Numbered from the stretch's first letter, positions 49,803 through 59,642 are shown. The stretch: 64,000 nt of DNA from Vombatus ursinus (GCF_900497805.2 NW_020946557.1:993532-1057531); one strand, 5' to 3'. Notes: generated from the letters alone by a model not told the origin. Made by a program: numbers and translations.

Positions 49803-50720
49803 TGGATAAAGGTCTCATGTCTCAAATAGAGAGAACTTTGTAAAATTTATAAGAATATGAGTCATTCTTCAATTGATAAATGGGTAAAGAATATGAACAG
49901 GCAGTTTTTCGATGAAGAAATCAAAACTACGTATAGTCATATGAAAACATGCTCTAAATCATTATTGATTATAGAAATGCAAATTAAAGCAACTTTGAGA
50001 TATTTCATACCTATTAGATTGCCTAAAATGATAGAAGGGGAAAATGACAAATGTTGGAGAGGATGTGGAAAAATTGAGACACTAATATGTTGTTGGTGGA
50101 ACTATGAACTGATCCAACCATTTTGGAGAGCAATCTAGAATTATGCCCAAAGAGTAATAAAACTATATATCCTTTGACCCAGCAATACCACCATTAAGTC
50201 TGTTTCCCAAGGTGATCGGGGAAAAAGAAAAAGAACCTATTTAATTCTAAAATATTTATAGCAGCTTTCTTTGTGGGGGTAAAGAACTGGACACTGAGGG
50301 GATGCCCATAACCTGGGAAATGGCCAAACAAGAACATGATTGTGATGGAATACTACTTTGCTGTAGAAAATGATGGGCTGGTTGATTTTAGAAAAACATG
50401 GAAAGACTTGCACGAAATAATGAAGAGTAAAATGAGCAGAACCAAGAGAACATTGTATACAGTAACAGCAATATTGTTTGAAGAACATCTGTGAACAACC
50501 CAGTTATTCTGAAATACTCAAATCAACTACAAAGGACCTATAAAGGAAAATGTTATCCACCTTCAGAGAAAGAACTGATAAATAGAAGCATGTATAGTAT
50601 GGTTTATATATACATATATATTTGTATCAAATAGTGGTCTTCTCTAGGATGGGGAGGGAGGGAGACAGTTTAGAACTTAAAATGCAAAAAAAAATTTAAA
50701 AATTTTTAAAGAAAAAAAAA
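49803..50720 (+). mobile_element. L1 LINE, 5'-truncated, with 17-bp target-site duplication
   Basis: Covers the last part of ORF2 and 3' UTR: 'caattgataaatgggtaaagaatatgaacaggcag', 'gttggagaggatgtgg', 'gatccaaccattttggagagc', 'cctttgacccagcaatacc', 'gaaatgagcagaaccaagag'-type end, UTR with 'ggatggggagggagggag', and an A-rich tail. Exact duplications agacttgctatctgact lie at 49786-49802 and 50720-50736. The 93-codon frame at 49857-50138 is a surviving ORF2 stretch. Confidence 0.95.
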
Positions 50721-50849
50721 GACTTGCTATCTGACTGAATGAATGAAAATTAGACTGATAGAATTTGGCTGGATGGTTAAAACTATGCCTCTTCTTTTAG
50801 TAGACCAATTTCCTGAGGTGGGATGAATGAGAAAAACTTTTCTCATTGA

Positions 50850-51360
50850 AAGAGCTAGAGTGCTAGGCCTAGGGTCAGAAAGATTCAAGTTCAAATGAGT
50901 TCAGATACTCATTAGCTATGTGATCCCGAGGAAATCACTTAACCACTGCCTACCTCGGTTTCCTCAATTGTAAAATGGGGATAATAATAGGACCTACCTT
51001 CCAGGGTTGTGGTGAGGATTAAATGAGATAATATTTGTAAAGAGCTTAGCCTGACACATTTATTGTTCAGTCATTTTTCAGTCTTGTCTGATTCTTTGCG
51101 ACCCCATTTGAGGTTTTCTTGGCAAAGATCCTGGAGTGGTTGGCCATTTCCTTCTCCAGTTCATTTTACAGATGAGGAAACTGAGGCAAACAGGGTTAAG
51201 TGACTTGCCTAGGGTCATACAGCTAGTAAGTGTCTGAGGCCAGATTTGAACTCAGGAATATGAGTCTTCCTAACTCCAAGCCTGCTGCTCTATCCACTGG
51301 GCCACCTAGTTTTCCTTACCTGGCACATAGTAGGTGCTTGCTAAATGCCTGTTTCCTTTC
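50850..51360 (+). mobile_element. MIR-type SINE, sense, split by a Mar1
   Basis: 'gagtgctaggcctagggtcagaaag', 'gtaaaatggggataataataggacc', 'gattaaatgagataatatttgtaaagagcttagcc' and, after the insert, 'cctggcacatagtaggtgcttgctaaatgcc'. Confidence 0.92.
51060..51314 (-). mobile_element. Mar1 CORE-SINE, antisense, inside a MIR
   Basis: 'tattgttcagtcatttttcagtcttgtctg' to 'ccactgggccacctag'. The duplication cttagcctgacaca (from 51045) and cttacctggcaca (from 51315) is slightly diverged. Host position is only about 15 bases downstream of the equivalent Mar1 insertion at 38929. Confidence 0.92.
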
Positions 51361-52128
51361 TTAATCTAGGTTCTAGAGGGCTAAAGGGATAATCCCAAAA
51401 GTCGATCTATCAACAAGCATGCATTAAATATTCCATTTTTGACTAATCCTTGAATTAAAACTAAATTAGTCTCATTTTGACTGCTACCTATTGCTACAAG
51501 TTCTGCTTTCTGCAACTACACAGAACATGTCTAATCCCAGTGCCAGTGCCCAAAGGGCTTTTGCTGATGTTGTACTTCAGATCTTGAATTGAAATGAGTG
51601 GCCATCAAATGGTATTTTCTTTTCTTTTCTTTCTTCCACTGGGATCTCAACTGATGCCCCCAACAGCCAGCACACTCTAGCAAACATCTTTCTGCCTCTG
51701 TCCTTCTCCCTCATTAAGACCAGCTTATTGTTCCTGTTATCTGAGGGGAATTCCACTTCTTTGGTGGGGACCAGGGAAAGGAAGGCTCTGTTCTTTGCCT
51801 GCCCTGAAGCTGCCTTTGAAGTTCCAGGGGGGCCTCATTTGAATCAGCTCCACGGGGTGCACAGAAACAGAAGAAATAGACCCCCTGTGAATGGAGCGGA
51901 AAGCATTACATGCTGCCTAACATTCTGCAAGCTGTGAAATTCCACTGAAAACAAAACAGGGCATAATATAACATGGTAACATGGAAATTTTCATCTAGAA
52001 CTTTGGCCTCAGATGTCTAAGTTGAATTTAGCACTTTTCTAGCCCAACTCTGTGAGGCCAGTAATAATATATACCTTTATTTTAACTCAGAGAAAACAGA
52101 GTAGATAACACATAATTTTGAAGGTTGC
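51361..52128. other. Unique DNA with a GC-rich middle
   Basis: 51640-51950 is GC-richer ('ggaaggctctgttctttgcctgccctgaagctgcc', 'ccaggggggcctcatttg', 'gctccacggggtgcac'). A 69-codon plus frame (51728-51937) has no domain I know. A conserved non-coding element or an untranslated exon are possible; neither is supported. Confidence 0.35.
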
Positions 52129-52129
52129 A

Positions 52130-52300
52130 GAGGGAGGCCATAAATACAAATTTTAATTATTAGGACTGTGGAACTAGATATGTGATCTAGGAAAAGTCTC
52201 TTTTCTTTTCTAGGTCTTAATATTCGTATCTGCAAAGTGAGGTGGTTGGACAAGATGGTCTTTAAAGTTCCTTCTGTATTCAATATTCTATTAGTCTATA
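52130..52300 (+). mobile_element. MIR3-type SINE, sense, diverged
   Basis: 'gtgatctaggaaaagtctctt', 'gtatctgcaaagtgaggtggttggacaagatggtctttaaagttcc' pattern and 'caatattctatt' give CORE remnant plus L3-like tail. Confidence 0.7.
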
Positions 52301-52317
52301 AACCTATCTTTTTTTTT

Positions 52318-53465
52318 CAAACTATATATTCTGTTGGCATCTCAAATTCAAAATGTCCAAAACAGAACTCATTATCCTTCCCCCTATATTCACCTCTCTT
52401 TGGAATTTTCATATTCCTATAGAGGAACCACCATTGTCCAGCCACCCAGGTTCTCAGCCTTGACAATATCATCCCTAACTCCCTATTATCTCACTCACCC
52501 TATATCAGTTGCTATATCTTGCTGATTCTACCTTCATGACATCTCATCATCTGCATGGCATCTTCTTCTCTCTACCTATATAGACAACACCTTGAGTACA
52601 AATCCTCATTATTTTTTACCTGGTGTTAAGTCAACAATTCAGTCAGTCAAGTCAACAAGCTTTTATTAGGCACATATGCCAAATAATAAGACAGGCACTA
52701 TGCTAAGTGCTGGACTCTTATAACAGATCTCCCTGTCCTAGGTTTGTCCTTTCTCGACACAGTTGTCAAAGCCGGCTTCTTTTAAATTCCAACTAAAATC
52801 CCACCTTCTACAAGAAGCCTTTCCCTAACCCTCTTAATTCTAGTGCCTTGTCTCTATTCTTTATTTATTTCTATTTAATCTTTACATAGCTTTTTTGGGG
52901 TACATATCTGTTTACTTGTTTTTCTCCCTTTAGATTGCAAGTTCCTTGAGGGCAAGGACTATCTTTTGCCTCTTTTTGTATCCCCAGTGCTTAGCACAGT
53001 GCCTGGAACATAGTAGGTGCTTAATAAATGCGTACTGATTGACTGACAAAGTGATTTTCTTAAAGTGTAATTCTGACCATTTTACCTCCTTAATTAATAA
53101 ACTCCAACGTTTCCTATTATATCTAATATCTGTTTGACATGTAAGGTTCTTTACAAACCAGCACTTTCCCACTTCCTTTTTAAACTTTATTACACATTCT
53201 CCTCCTCCTTGTACTCTACAGTTCAGCCAAACCAGCCTTCTTGCTCTTCATCATACATGATACTACATCTTTCATCTCTGTCTTGGTATTGGTTGTCCCC
53301 CATGCCTAGAATGCATTGCTTCTTTACTCTTGTCTCTTTTTTTTTCTTGTCCCTATTGTCCTTCAACACTCAGTTAAAGTGCTACCTTCTGCTGTTTTGT
53401 ATATAGAATCTATGTGTATGTCATTTCCTTTATTAGAATGTAATCCCCTTGAAGAAAGAGGCAAT
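52318..53465 (+). mobile_element. L2 LINE, sense, with two L2 pieces nested inside
   Basis: Host ORF2 text 'ggcatctcaaattcaaaatgtccaaaacagaactcattatcc', 'cttgctgattctaccttcatgacatctc', then 'acacagttgtcaaa|gtgattttcttaaagtg' split at 52770, and 'ctccaacgtttcctattatatc', 'ccagccttcttgctc', 'gttgtcccccatgcctagaatgc' to 53465. An antisense L2 tail lies at 52628-52718 and a sense L2 3' end at about 52771-53046. Confidence 0.88.
52771..53046 (+). mobile_element. L2 3' end inserted in the same strand of an L2
   Basis: 'acaagaagcctttccc', 'tagattgcaagttccttgagggcaagg', 'gtgcttagcacagtgcctggaacatagtaggtgcttaataaatgc'. The host phrase 'gtcaaagtgattttctt' is broken between 'gtcaaag' and 'caaagtgatt', a five-base duplication caaag. 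Confidence 0.82.
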
Positions 53466-53605
53466 TTTGCATCCTAATCTTCAAGTAAATGCTGGATGAC
53501 TCGTTAGGTACACCATAGAGAGGTTCCTTGTTCCAGTGTGGGTTGGATTAGATGACCGATGAGGTCCATTCTAACTTTGAGATTCTAGGACGCAGGAATA
53601 AAGGG
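53428..53605 (+). mobile_element. L2/L3 chimeric tail, copy 1
   Basis: An L2-like piece ('ttattagaatgtaatccccttgaag', to 53465) joins an L3 terminus ('cttcaagtaaatgctggatgac', 'gtgtgggttggattagatgacc', 'ctttgagattcta'). The same order and nearly the same junction recur at 55140-55308. Confidence 0.65.
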
Positions 53606-53725
53606 TGAGGCTGATGACTTTGCACAACTCTGCCTCACTTTAATCCAATTCACTACACAGTCAAGACATTGCCCACAATGTCATTGGTCCTTTTCAAAAG
53701 TGAAGGACGAACAACAGCAAGGTTC
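53606..53725 (+). mobile_element. Marsupial repeat with RTE-like ending
   Basis: 'gactttgcacaactctgcctcactttaatccaattcac', 'cacaatgtcattggtccttttcaaaagtgaaggacgaacaacagc'. I recognise the ending as a recurrent marsupial repeat and suspect an RTE-related 3' end. It splits the terminal 'gattctgtgatg' repeats of the L3 tail. Confidence 0.4.
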
Positions 53726-53937
53726 TGTGATGATTTCCTTCTCATCCTGTGCAATTCTTGTCCACATCTTTCCATAAATCTCTCGTAGATTATTTACCCA
53801 GAATTCAGAGGACACTTTTCTCATTCTTTTAATGTTTGGGGAGGACCTATCACTACTTGGGATGTCAATTATCTCCTATTCTTGCTACATGACTCTCCTA
53901 CCATCTTTTCTGATTATACATGAATGATCAGAACCAA

Positions 53938-54075
53938 ATGAATGCATGAAAAAAGCATTTATGAAGTACTTACTATTTTCCAGACATTATGCTAGGCACT
54001 GGACAAGTAAATACAAAAAGTGAACCAGTCTGTTTTCTAAGAGCTTACATTCAAATAAACAACAGATATTGGAAA
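53938..54075 (-). mobile_element. L2 3' tail, antisense
   Basis: 'gaatgcatgaaaaaagcatttatgaagtacttactattttccagacattatgctaggcactgg' pattern and 'ctaagagcttacattc'. Confidence 0.75.
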
Positions 54076-55128
54076 ATGGTCAACAAGGAGGGGTGTTTTT
54101 GTCTGAGAAGTCACAGGGATGGTGAGTAGAGTCATGGGGCAATTGCTTAATTAATATGTTCTTTCCCATGATGATAGTACTGATTTGCTAACTATTCCAA
54201 GAGCAAGAAGTATAAAAGATAGAGGAGGGAGAGAGATAGTGGGGTGGGGTACTTATGCATAAACATGTCAGGAAGATGGATGGAATTCAGTGTGGTGGGT
54301 TGGGGGCATTTTAGATTTAGATATAGTACTCTCACTAGTCAGGAGAATGTGATTTCAAGGTAAAAGCCAGTCTTTTAGTTATGTTTTTATACCAACTCCC
54401 ACAACAAGTCATCCTTCGTAATGTGATGCAGACTACTCATGTTTGCCATTCACCCGTCATTTAGGTGATTTCTAATTTTGATTATTATGATATCCTGGTC
54501 TTCCACTAAAAAAAGCTATATAACATCATTAGCATATTATAGATATTGGAGAAATGGACTTTTGATTTTGAATCATTGAAAGTATTATCCATTTCCCAAA
54601 TAAGACCCATTCTAATTTCCTACTCCTTAATTCTGGGTCTCTCATCTATCAGCAATGCCTGTCCAAGGTATCCATGCTAAGGGACTGACTTAATGGGCTG
54701 AACATCCAGATACATACAATAGTCTGGGCAATGTGTGTTTTTCATATGCTTTGCTTTTCCAATGTGGGTAGACTGATTTTTCTTTCATATATCTGTGGAT
54801 TTCACTAAGGAAGCTTGTAGTGTTCTGAGGCTTGATTCAATTCATACCAATTCATCTGTAAATAGAGAATTTAGGACCATTATCAATAGCTTAAATCTTC
54901 TTTTATCTGAACCTTTTTGAGACGTCTTCCATGACATCATGCTGGTGAATATTTTAGGTAAGCAGATGTCTCCCTGTTTTTATACCTTGCTTAGTATAAG
55001 CACTTAGCAGTTTAATGAATAATGTCATCACCATAGTTATATATATCATCAACTTTTGCATAATTTTAATATATGCATTACCTTTTAAATAAAGATCTTT
55101 TGAGGATAAATTTTATTCTATTACACGA
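54076..55128. other. No gene or classifiable repeat recognised
   Basis: One of the longest repeat-free stretches in the window, AT-rich, with no frame above 60 codons. 54930-54990 ('gacatcatgctggtgaatattttagg') looked LINE-like but could not be extended. Confidence 0.4.
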
Positions 55129-55129
55129 A

Positions 55130-55308
55130 AGCCTGTTTCCCTTATTAGAATGTAATCCCTGAAGGATAGGGATTTTGAATCCCTAGTCTTTGAGCAAATG
55201 CTGGGTAACCTCTTGTTGTAGAAGGGATTCTTTCTAGGTATGGGTTGGATTAGATGACTTCTGAGATCCCTTCCAACTTTGAGAGTCTAAGACTCTGTGA
55301 TGATATCC
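55130..55308 (+). mobile_element. L2/L3 chimeric tail, copy 2
   Basis: 'cccttattagaatgtaatccctgaaggatagggatttt' (L2-like) followed by 'ctttgagcaaatgctgggtaacc', 'ctaggtatgggttggattagatgacttctgagatcccttcc' and 'gagagtctaagactctgtga' (L3). Compare copy 1 at 53428. Confidence 0.65.
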
Positions 55309-55363
55309 TACTTCTTTTCATCAAGTATCCCTTCAATGCATGAATAGTTTATTCTCATAAAGG

Positions 55364-55600
55364 GTTTAGGTCGCTAGGTGATGCAATAGATAGACTTCTG
55401 GACTTGAAGTCAGGAGGATCTCAATTCAAATCCTGCCTCGGACACTTACTAGCTGCCTGACCTGTCTGCCTCAGTTTCCTCAACTGAAAAATGGAGATAA
55501 TAATAGCATCTCCCTCCCAGAGTTGTGGCAATACAATGAAATAATAATATTTATAAAGTTCTTTCCATGCCTTAACGTACTATATAAATGCTAGCTATCA
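55364..55600 (+). mobile_element. MIR-type SINE, full length, sense
   Basis: 'aggtcgctaggtgatgcaatagatag', 'cttgaagtcaggaggatc', 'gtctgcctcagtttcctcaactg', 'ggagataataatagcatctccc' and tail 'ctttccatgccttaacgtactatataaatgctagc'. Confidence 0.9.
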
Positions 55601-56672
55601 GTATTTTAGACATGAAGACATAGCACATAAGGAATGGTAGTTTTCTTGTTTCCTTTTTTTTAAAAGCACTATCCATGATTTAATAATTGAAAAAAAGTGG
55701 ATTATGGACATATTTGTTTGAGAAACTTGTTTAAGATTTCCTGAATTTTTGTGGAATTCTATCATAGTTTTAGAACCAAAATTAAATGTGCTACTTCTAA
55801 GATCCATCTTGAGACTATGGCTCTAAATAATCATTCAGGGACGGTGGGTGAAAGAAGATTCAATCAAGATTGGAAACTATTAGGGTTTGATTCCTAGAAA
55901 AATGTTTAAGTTTCCACTGTCTGCTTCCATATGTGTCTGCATCAGCACTAAGAAATAAACTTCTTTGTTTGCAACATCTGTTAGTGTCTTCTATATTCAC
56001 AGACCCTATTCATATTAATAACCATTTCTTATTAAAACTACATGTCATAGTCAGAGTGGTATCGAGCAATGCCTGGAACCATTCAGCCATCAGGCTGTCA
56101 ATCAAAAGCTCATTCTTAACTGTCCTTGTACCACCTAACAGCTAACAGAGGATGCTAGAGAACCACTGAGCTCCCCAGGACTCTCAGAGAACTTGCTGCC
56201 TCTCTGCCCCTTTGGTGGGTGGCAGTGCTCAACTCATTAGTCTAAGGATTTGTGTGGATTTGTACAATCAGACCACATAGCATGCCCTCACTCAAGAAAA
56301 CACCACCCTCTGTCTGTTCTTTGCTGCATTTTAATTAAGGTCTTTTACCAAGACATAGCTGTAGACAAAGCTTAATAACAATATCATAAAAGAATACAAA
56401 AAAATACACAATAGAGTAGTCAGAACAAACACCTCTTTTTGGTTCTTGAATCTTCCCTGGGCCAGGTAGCCACCCCCTTTAGACAGACATACTTCAAATC
56501 CAAGAACTCAGTTTTTCCTTTCAGCTGCTCTAACAGAGGCATCCATCTATTCCAAGAGAGTTCTACTCATGGCAGAAACTTCTAGAACATCAATGTCCTG
56601 TCAGTTAGGGTGACTCAAGAGCTAAGTTCACTCAGACTTGTCTTAATTTCTTTTTAAAGCTGAGGTTATTGA
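55601..56672. other. No gene recognised; one LTR-like signal
   Basis: At 55947-55975 'agcactaagaaataaacttctttg' resembles an LTR polyadenylation region, but no second LTR or internal part is visible. The rest has no landmark. Confidence 0.35.
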
Positions 56673-56816
56673 CCAAAGATCTATGGACCAACAATGGGAC
56701 TATGGATAGATTTCAAGAAGTCTGTGAATTTGAATGGGAAAAAGTTATGTAATACAAATTATGTAAAAATTTATTTAAATTATGTAAAAGTTATATTATA
56801 CAAATTAACCTTTTCT

Positions 56817-56877
56817 GCCTCTGTCTCTATCTCTCTGTCTCTTTTTCTTTCTGTGTCTCTGTCTCTTTCTCTCTCAT
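56817..56877. repeat. CT-rich microsatellite
   Basis: CTGTCTCT and CTTTCT units inside the hAT MITE. Confidence 0.9.
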
Positions 56878-56959
56878 AAGGAGCCCTCTCAAAGATTTAT
56901 CCATTATGATTCTTCAAGTCATCAATCTACACATTATTTCTTAGTGCTAAAATTTGTCT

Positions 56960-57022
56960 TTGGGGGAAGTGTGGCATAGTGGAAAAGGAACTAGGATGGG
57001 AATTAACAGACCTGGATTCCCA
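56960..57022 (+). mobile_element. MIR-like SINE head inside the hAT MITE
   Basis: 'ggggaagtgtggcatagtggaaaagg' and 'ttaacagacctggattccc' are a tRNA-like head without CORE. Confidence 0.5.
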
Positions 57023-57179
57023 ACTATTTTGATTTTCACTAATCTCTAATTGAAATGTGGCATTTCTGTTATTTAGAACGTAGGCATTATTCTGAAAAAG
57101 GGTTTATAGGCTTTACTAAATTGCCAAATTGGTTCATGACATGAAAATGGGTAAGAACTCCTGCCCTAAAGTCTAGCTC

Positions 57180-57695
57180 TAGCAAGGTGGTGACAGGAAG
57201 ACTTAATCAGACTCTGATTCTAGGTCTGGGTGACCCCCCATCTTCTCTCCCCTCTAACCTGTAGTTTTAGCTAGGGTGAAAGCCTGTAGTCCTAGCTGGG
57301 GCAAAGGGAGGGGATTTCTTTCTCCAAGACATAAATAGTCAAGGTTTCCCAGTTGTGTCCAAGCCATAGGAGAGGAAGAATGTGTAGCCTCTCATTACTT
57401 AGATGCTTTTTTCTGAAGTTTTTCTCTTACAATCTAGTTTCTCTTTTTTGAATTGCCTGATCTTCAACATTTTCTATCTTTGCTGGCTCTGAAACTTTTC
57501 TAAGCAGGGGCTCTGGTGCACTTCTTGCCTCAGCAGGTTACATCTAATAACATTTCTCCATTCTTAAAAGAACCAGAACCACTCCCCCATTGGAAGATGT
57601 GACTGCTCCCCATGGTGCTGCTGCTTGAAGACAAGGATTGTTTCATGTTTATCTTTCTTGACTCCACAATCTAGTTTAGCACCTGATACATTACT
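57180..57695. other. No gene or classifiable repeat recognised
   Basis: Contains a short direct repeat ('gtagttttagctaggg' / 'gtagtcctagctgggg' near 57262 and 57287). No larger structure. Confidence 0.35.
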
Positions 57696-57699
57696 TAAA

Positions 57700-57908
57700 A
57701 AAATTTATATTATGTAATATGTAATTTATTATTTTATAATTTCCTCAATCAATAGGCATTTGTTACTCTTATTTTTTACTAATGATAGCTACAGTGATAT
57801 GTTATTATATAATATAATATATATCATTACATATTATTATATATTATATAATAATGAATTAATGTGATCAATTCATAATTATTCATTATAATACATAATT
57901 AATTGTTA
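57700..57908. repeat. AT-rich low-complexity tract
   Basis: About 210 bases of nearly pure A/T, including 'tattatataatataatatatatc' and 'aatgaattaatgtgatcaattcataattattcattata', the latter nearly palindromic. Confidence 0.9.
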
Positions 57909-57919
57909 ATATTAACAAT

Positions 57920-58162
57920 AGAGTGCTTTAAGGTTTACAAAGCTCTTTATAAACATCATCTCATTTGAACCTTATAACAACCCTGACAGGTAGGGAGCAC
58001 TATTATCCCCATTTTACAAATGAGGAAACTGAGATAGGCAGCGGATAAGTAACTTTGGCCAAGGTTACACAAGTAGTAAATGTCTGAAGTAGAATTTGAA
58101 CTCGGGTCTTTCTGACTTCAAGTCCAGCACTCCATTTACTGTTCCACTCACCTGCCTCTTTT
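57920..58162 (-). mobile_element. MIR-type SINE, full length, antisense
   Basis: 'gctttaaggtttacaaagctctttataaacatcatctcatttg', 'cattttacaaatgaggaaactgag', 'gaatttgaactcgggtctttc', 'ccatttactgttccactcacctgcctct'. Confidence 0.88.
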
Positions 58163-58395
58163 TATGGGCCAACTATTGTGCTAAGCACTGGGGATACAAA
58201 GACAGGTAAAAACACAAAAAATAATCCCTGCCTCCAAAGAGTTTCCTTGCAAATAGAAAAGATGACATGTTAGTAAAAATATTACATACAAGATAAATAC
58301 AGAGTAGAAGGATGTTAACCTGAGAGCGGAAGAGTCAAATGGATAGAAGGACCAGCAAAGGCCCAACTCTGGAAGGAAGGCAGGAATATCAGGCA
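58163..58395 (-). mobile_element. L2 3' UTR, antisense
   Basis: 'actattgtgctaagcactggggatacaaag', 'aataatccctgcctccaaagagtttcc' and the following UTR to 'caactctggaaggaagg'. The outermost 20 bases of the tail are missing. Confidence 0.75.
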
Positions 58396-58685
58396 GCAGA
58401 AGTGGGGGGAAGAGAGGTTCAAAGGCGTGGGGACTGGAGATTGAGCTCATCTGCAGAGAGAATTCCCTTTGAGGAGCATCCTCAGCCTTGAGATCAATAC
58501 CTTGTGAATGACTAATAGTCTTGGAGGACCTGGAGACCACTGGGAAATTAACTGGCTTCTCTAGGGTCAACAAGCCAGGAGATGTCAAGCCAGAGCTTGA
58601 ACCTGGGTCCACAAGAACACACTGGCTCTGGCATGTAGGAGGCATTATCAATTCTTGTCAAGTTGAGTCGAACTGAATTCATAGT
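58396..58685 (-). mobile_element. Unassigned DNA with a reversed CORE-SINE scrap
   Basis: 58540-58640 ('aattaactggcttctctagggtcaac', 'agccagagcttgaacctgggtcc') is a reversed CORE/head. The 156-codon minus frame across 58181-58651 covers L2 antisense and this scrap and is not a gene. Confidence 0.5.
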
Positions 58686-58689
58686 CAGC

Positions 58690-58885
58690 AAAAATTTGAC
58701 TTCAGGAATGTGAGGAACCTTAGAAGCCAAATTTCCTATCTCCTCATTTTACAAAAAAGGAAACTGAGGCACAGGGAAGTTAAATGATGTTCACAAGGTT
58801 ACTCAGGTGGCAATTGTTGGGGATGAGATTCGAACCCAGATCCTCTGATGCTAGACTCAGGACTCTTTCCATGGTTCCTGGGGAT
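58690..58885 (-). mobile_element. MIR3-type CORE-SINE, antisense
   Basis: 'gaatgtgaggaaccttagaagcc', 'ctcattttacaaaaaaggaaactgaggcac', 'gagattcgaacccagatcctctgatgc', 'ggactctttccatgg'. Confidence 0.8.
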
Positions 58886-58947
58886 CTCAGAGATCTATTT
58901 GAAGGATAAGATGTAATTTGCATAATGAGAACTAGAGAATTGGGGAA

Positions 58948-58992
58948 ACATAGATGTGTGTATATGTACATATATATATGTGTGTGTGTGTA
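58948..58992. repeat. (TG)/(TA) microsatellite
   Basis: Tgtgtata, tatata and tgtgtg units, about 45 bases. Confidence 0.92.
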
Positions 58993-59480
58993 CTGTTGGG
59001 GTGTGGGGGAGGGAGGGAAGAGTTGGAGGAGATAAGGGCTCCCTACTATTACCTCCAGGGTAATTAACTCTTTTGCCTGACATTTAAGGCCTTCCACAAT
59101 CTGGCTCCAACCTACCTTCCCAACCTTATTGCATGTGACGCCCCTTCAGGTATGCTATGTTCCAGTTAAACTGGTCTACTGGCTTTCACCCAGCATTCCA
59201 ACTCCTGCCTTCACGAACATAACGTGGCCCAAGGCCTTCCCTGTGCTTTGGATATACTCCTTCCTCAACTCCTCCTCTCAGAATCCTTGTCTTCCTTCTA
59301 GCCTCAGCTCAGGTATTGTCTCTTTCTCCAGATCTCCCCACTTATTAATCCTCTTTCCCTTCTCAAAATATCTTGTATCTGTGTAGTATTATATTCCTTG
59401 CTACCTGGCCCCCCTCTCCATAATAGAACATAAGCTTCTTGAGTCCAAAGAAGGTTTCATTTTTTGCCTTTATATCCCTA

Positions 59481-59590
59481 TAAAATGGGGATCATAATAG
59501 CACTTACCTCATAGGGTTGTTGTGAGGGTCAAATGAGATATTTGTAAAGCACGCAGCACAATGCCTGGCACAGAGCTGGCACTCTTTGCT
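59481..59590 (+). mobile_element. MIR-type SINE 3' half inside L2
   Basis: 'ataaaatggggatcataatagcacttacctc', 'gttgtgagggtcaaatgag', 'cagcacaatgcctggcacagagctgg'. It is followed at 59590-59642 by a CCCTT/CCTTC tract. Confidence 0.82.
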
Positions 59591-59642
59591 ATTCCCTCCC
59601 CTCCCCTTCCCTTCCCTTCCCTTTCCTTGCCTTCCCTTTCCT
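59590..59642. repeat. (CCCTT)n pyrimidine microsatellite
   Basis: Pure C/T tract of about 50 bases at the end of the inserted MIR. Confidence 0.9.

Larger units (their letters stand above)
56675..57178 (+). mobile_element. hAT (Charlie-like) MITE, split by a CT tract and a SINE head
   Basis: 'agatctatggaccaacaatgggactatggatagatttcaagaagtctgtgaatttg' on the left; 'ttgattttcactaatctctaattgaaatgtggc', 'tattctgaaaaagggtttataggctttac', 'catgacatgaaaatgggtaagaactcctg' on the right. These are the two halves of an old mammalian hAT MITE with inward-facing ends. Inserted between them are (CT)n and a MIR-like head. Confidence 0.65.

Noticed and set aside
54930-54990. Possible RTE LINE coding remnant ('gacatcatgctggtgaatattttagg')
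   Set aside because: Could not be extended into a reverse-transcriptase or endonuclease motif on either strand.
55947-55980. Second LTR-like polyadenylation signal
   Set aside because: An isolated 'aaataaactt' motif is common in AT-rich DNA.
58181-58651. 156-codon minus frame
   Set aside because: Runs through the complement of an L2 3' UTR and a SINE head; no L2 or host protein motif appears.
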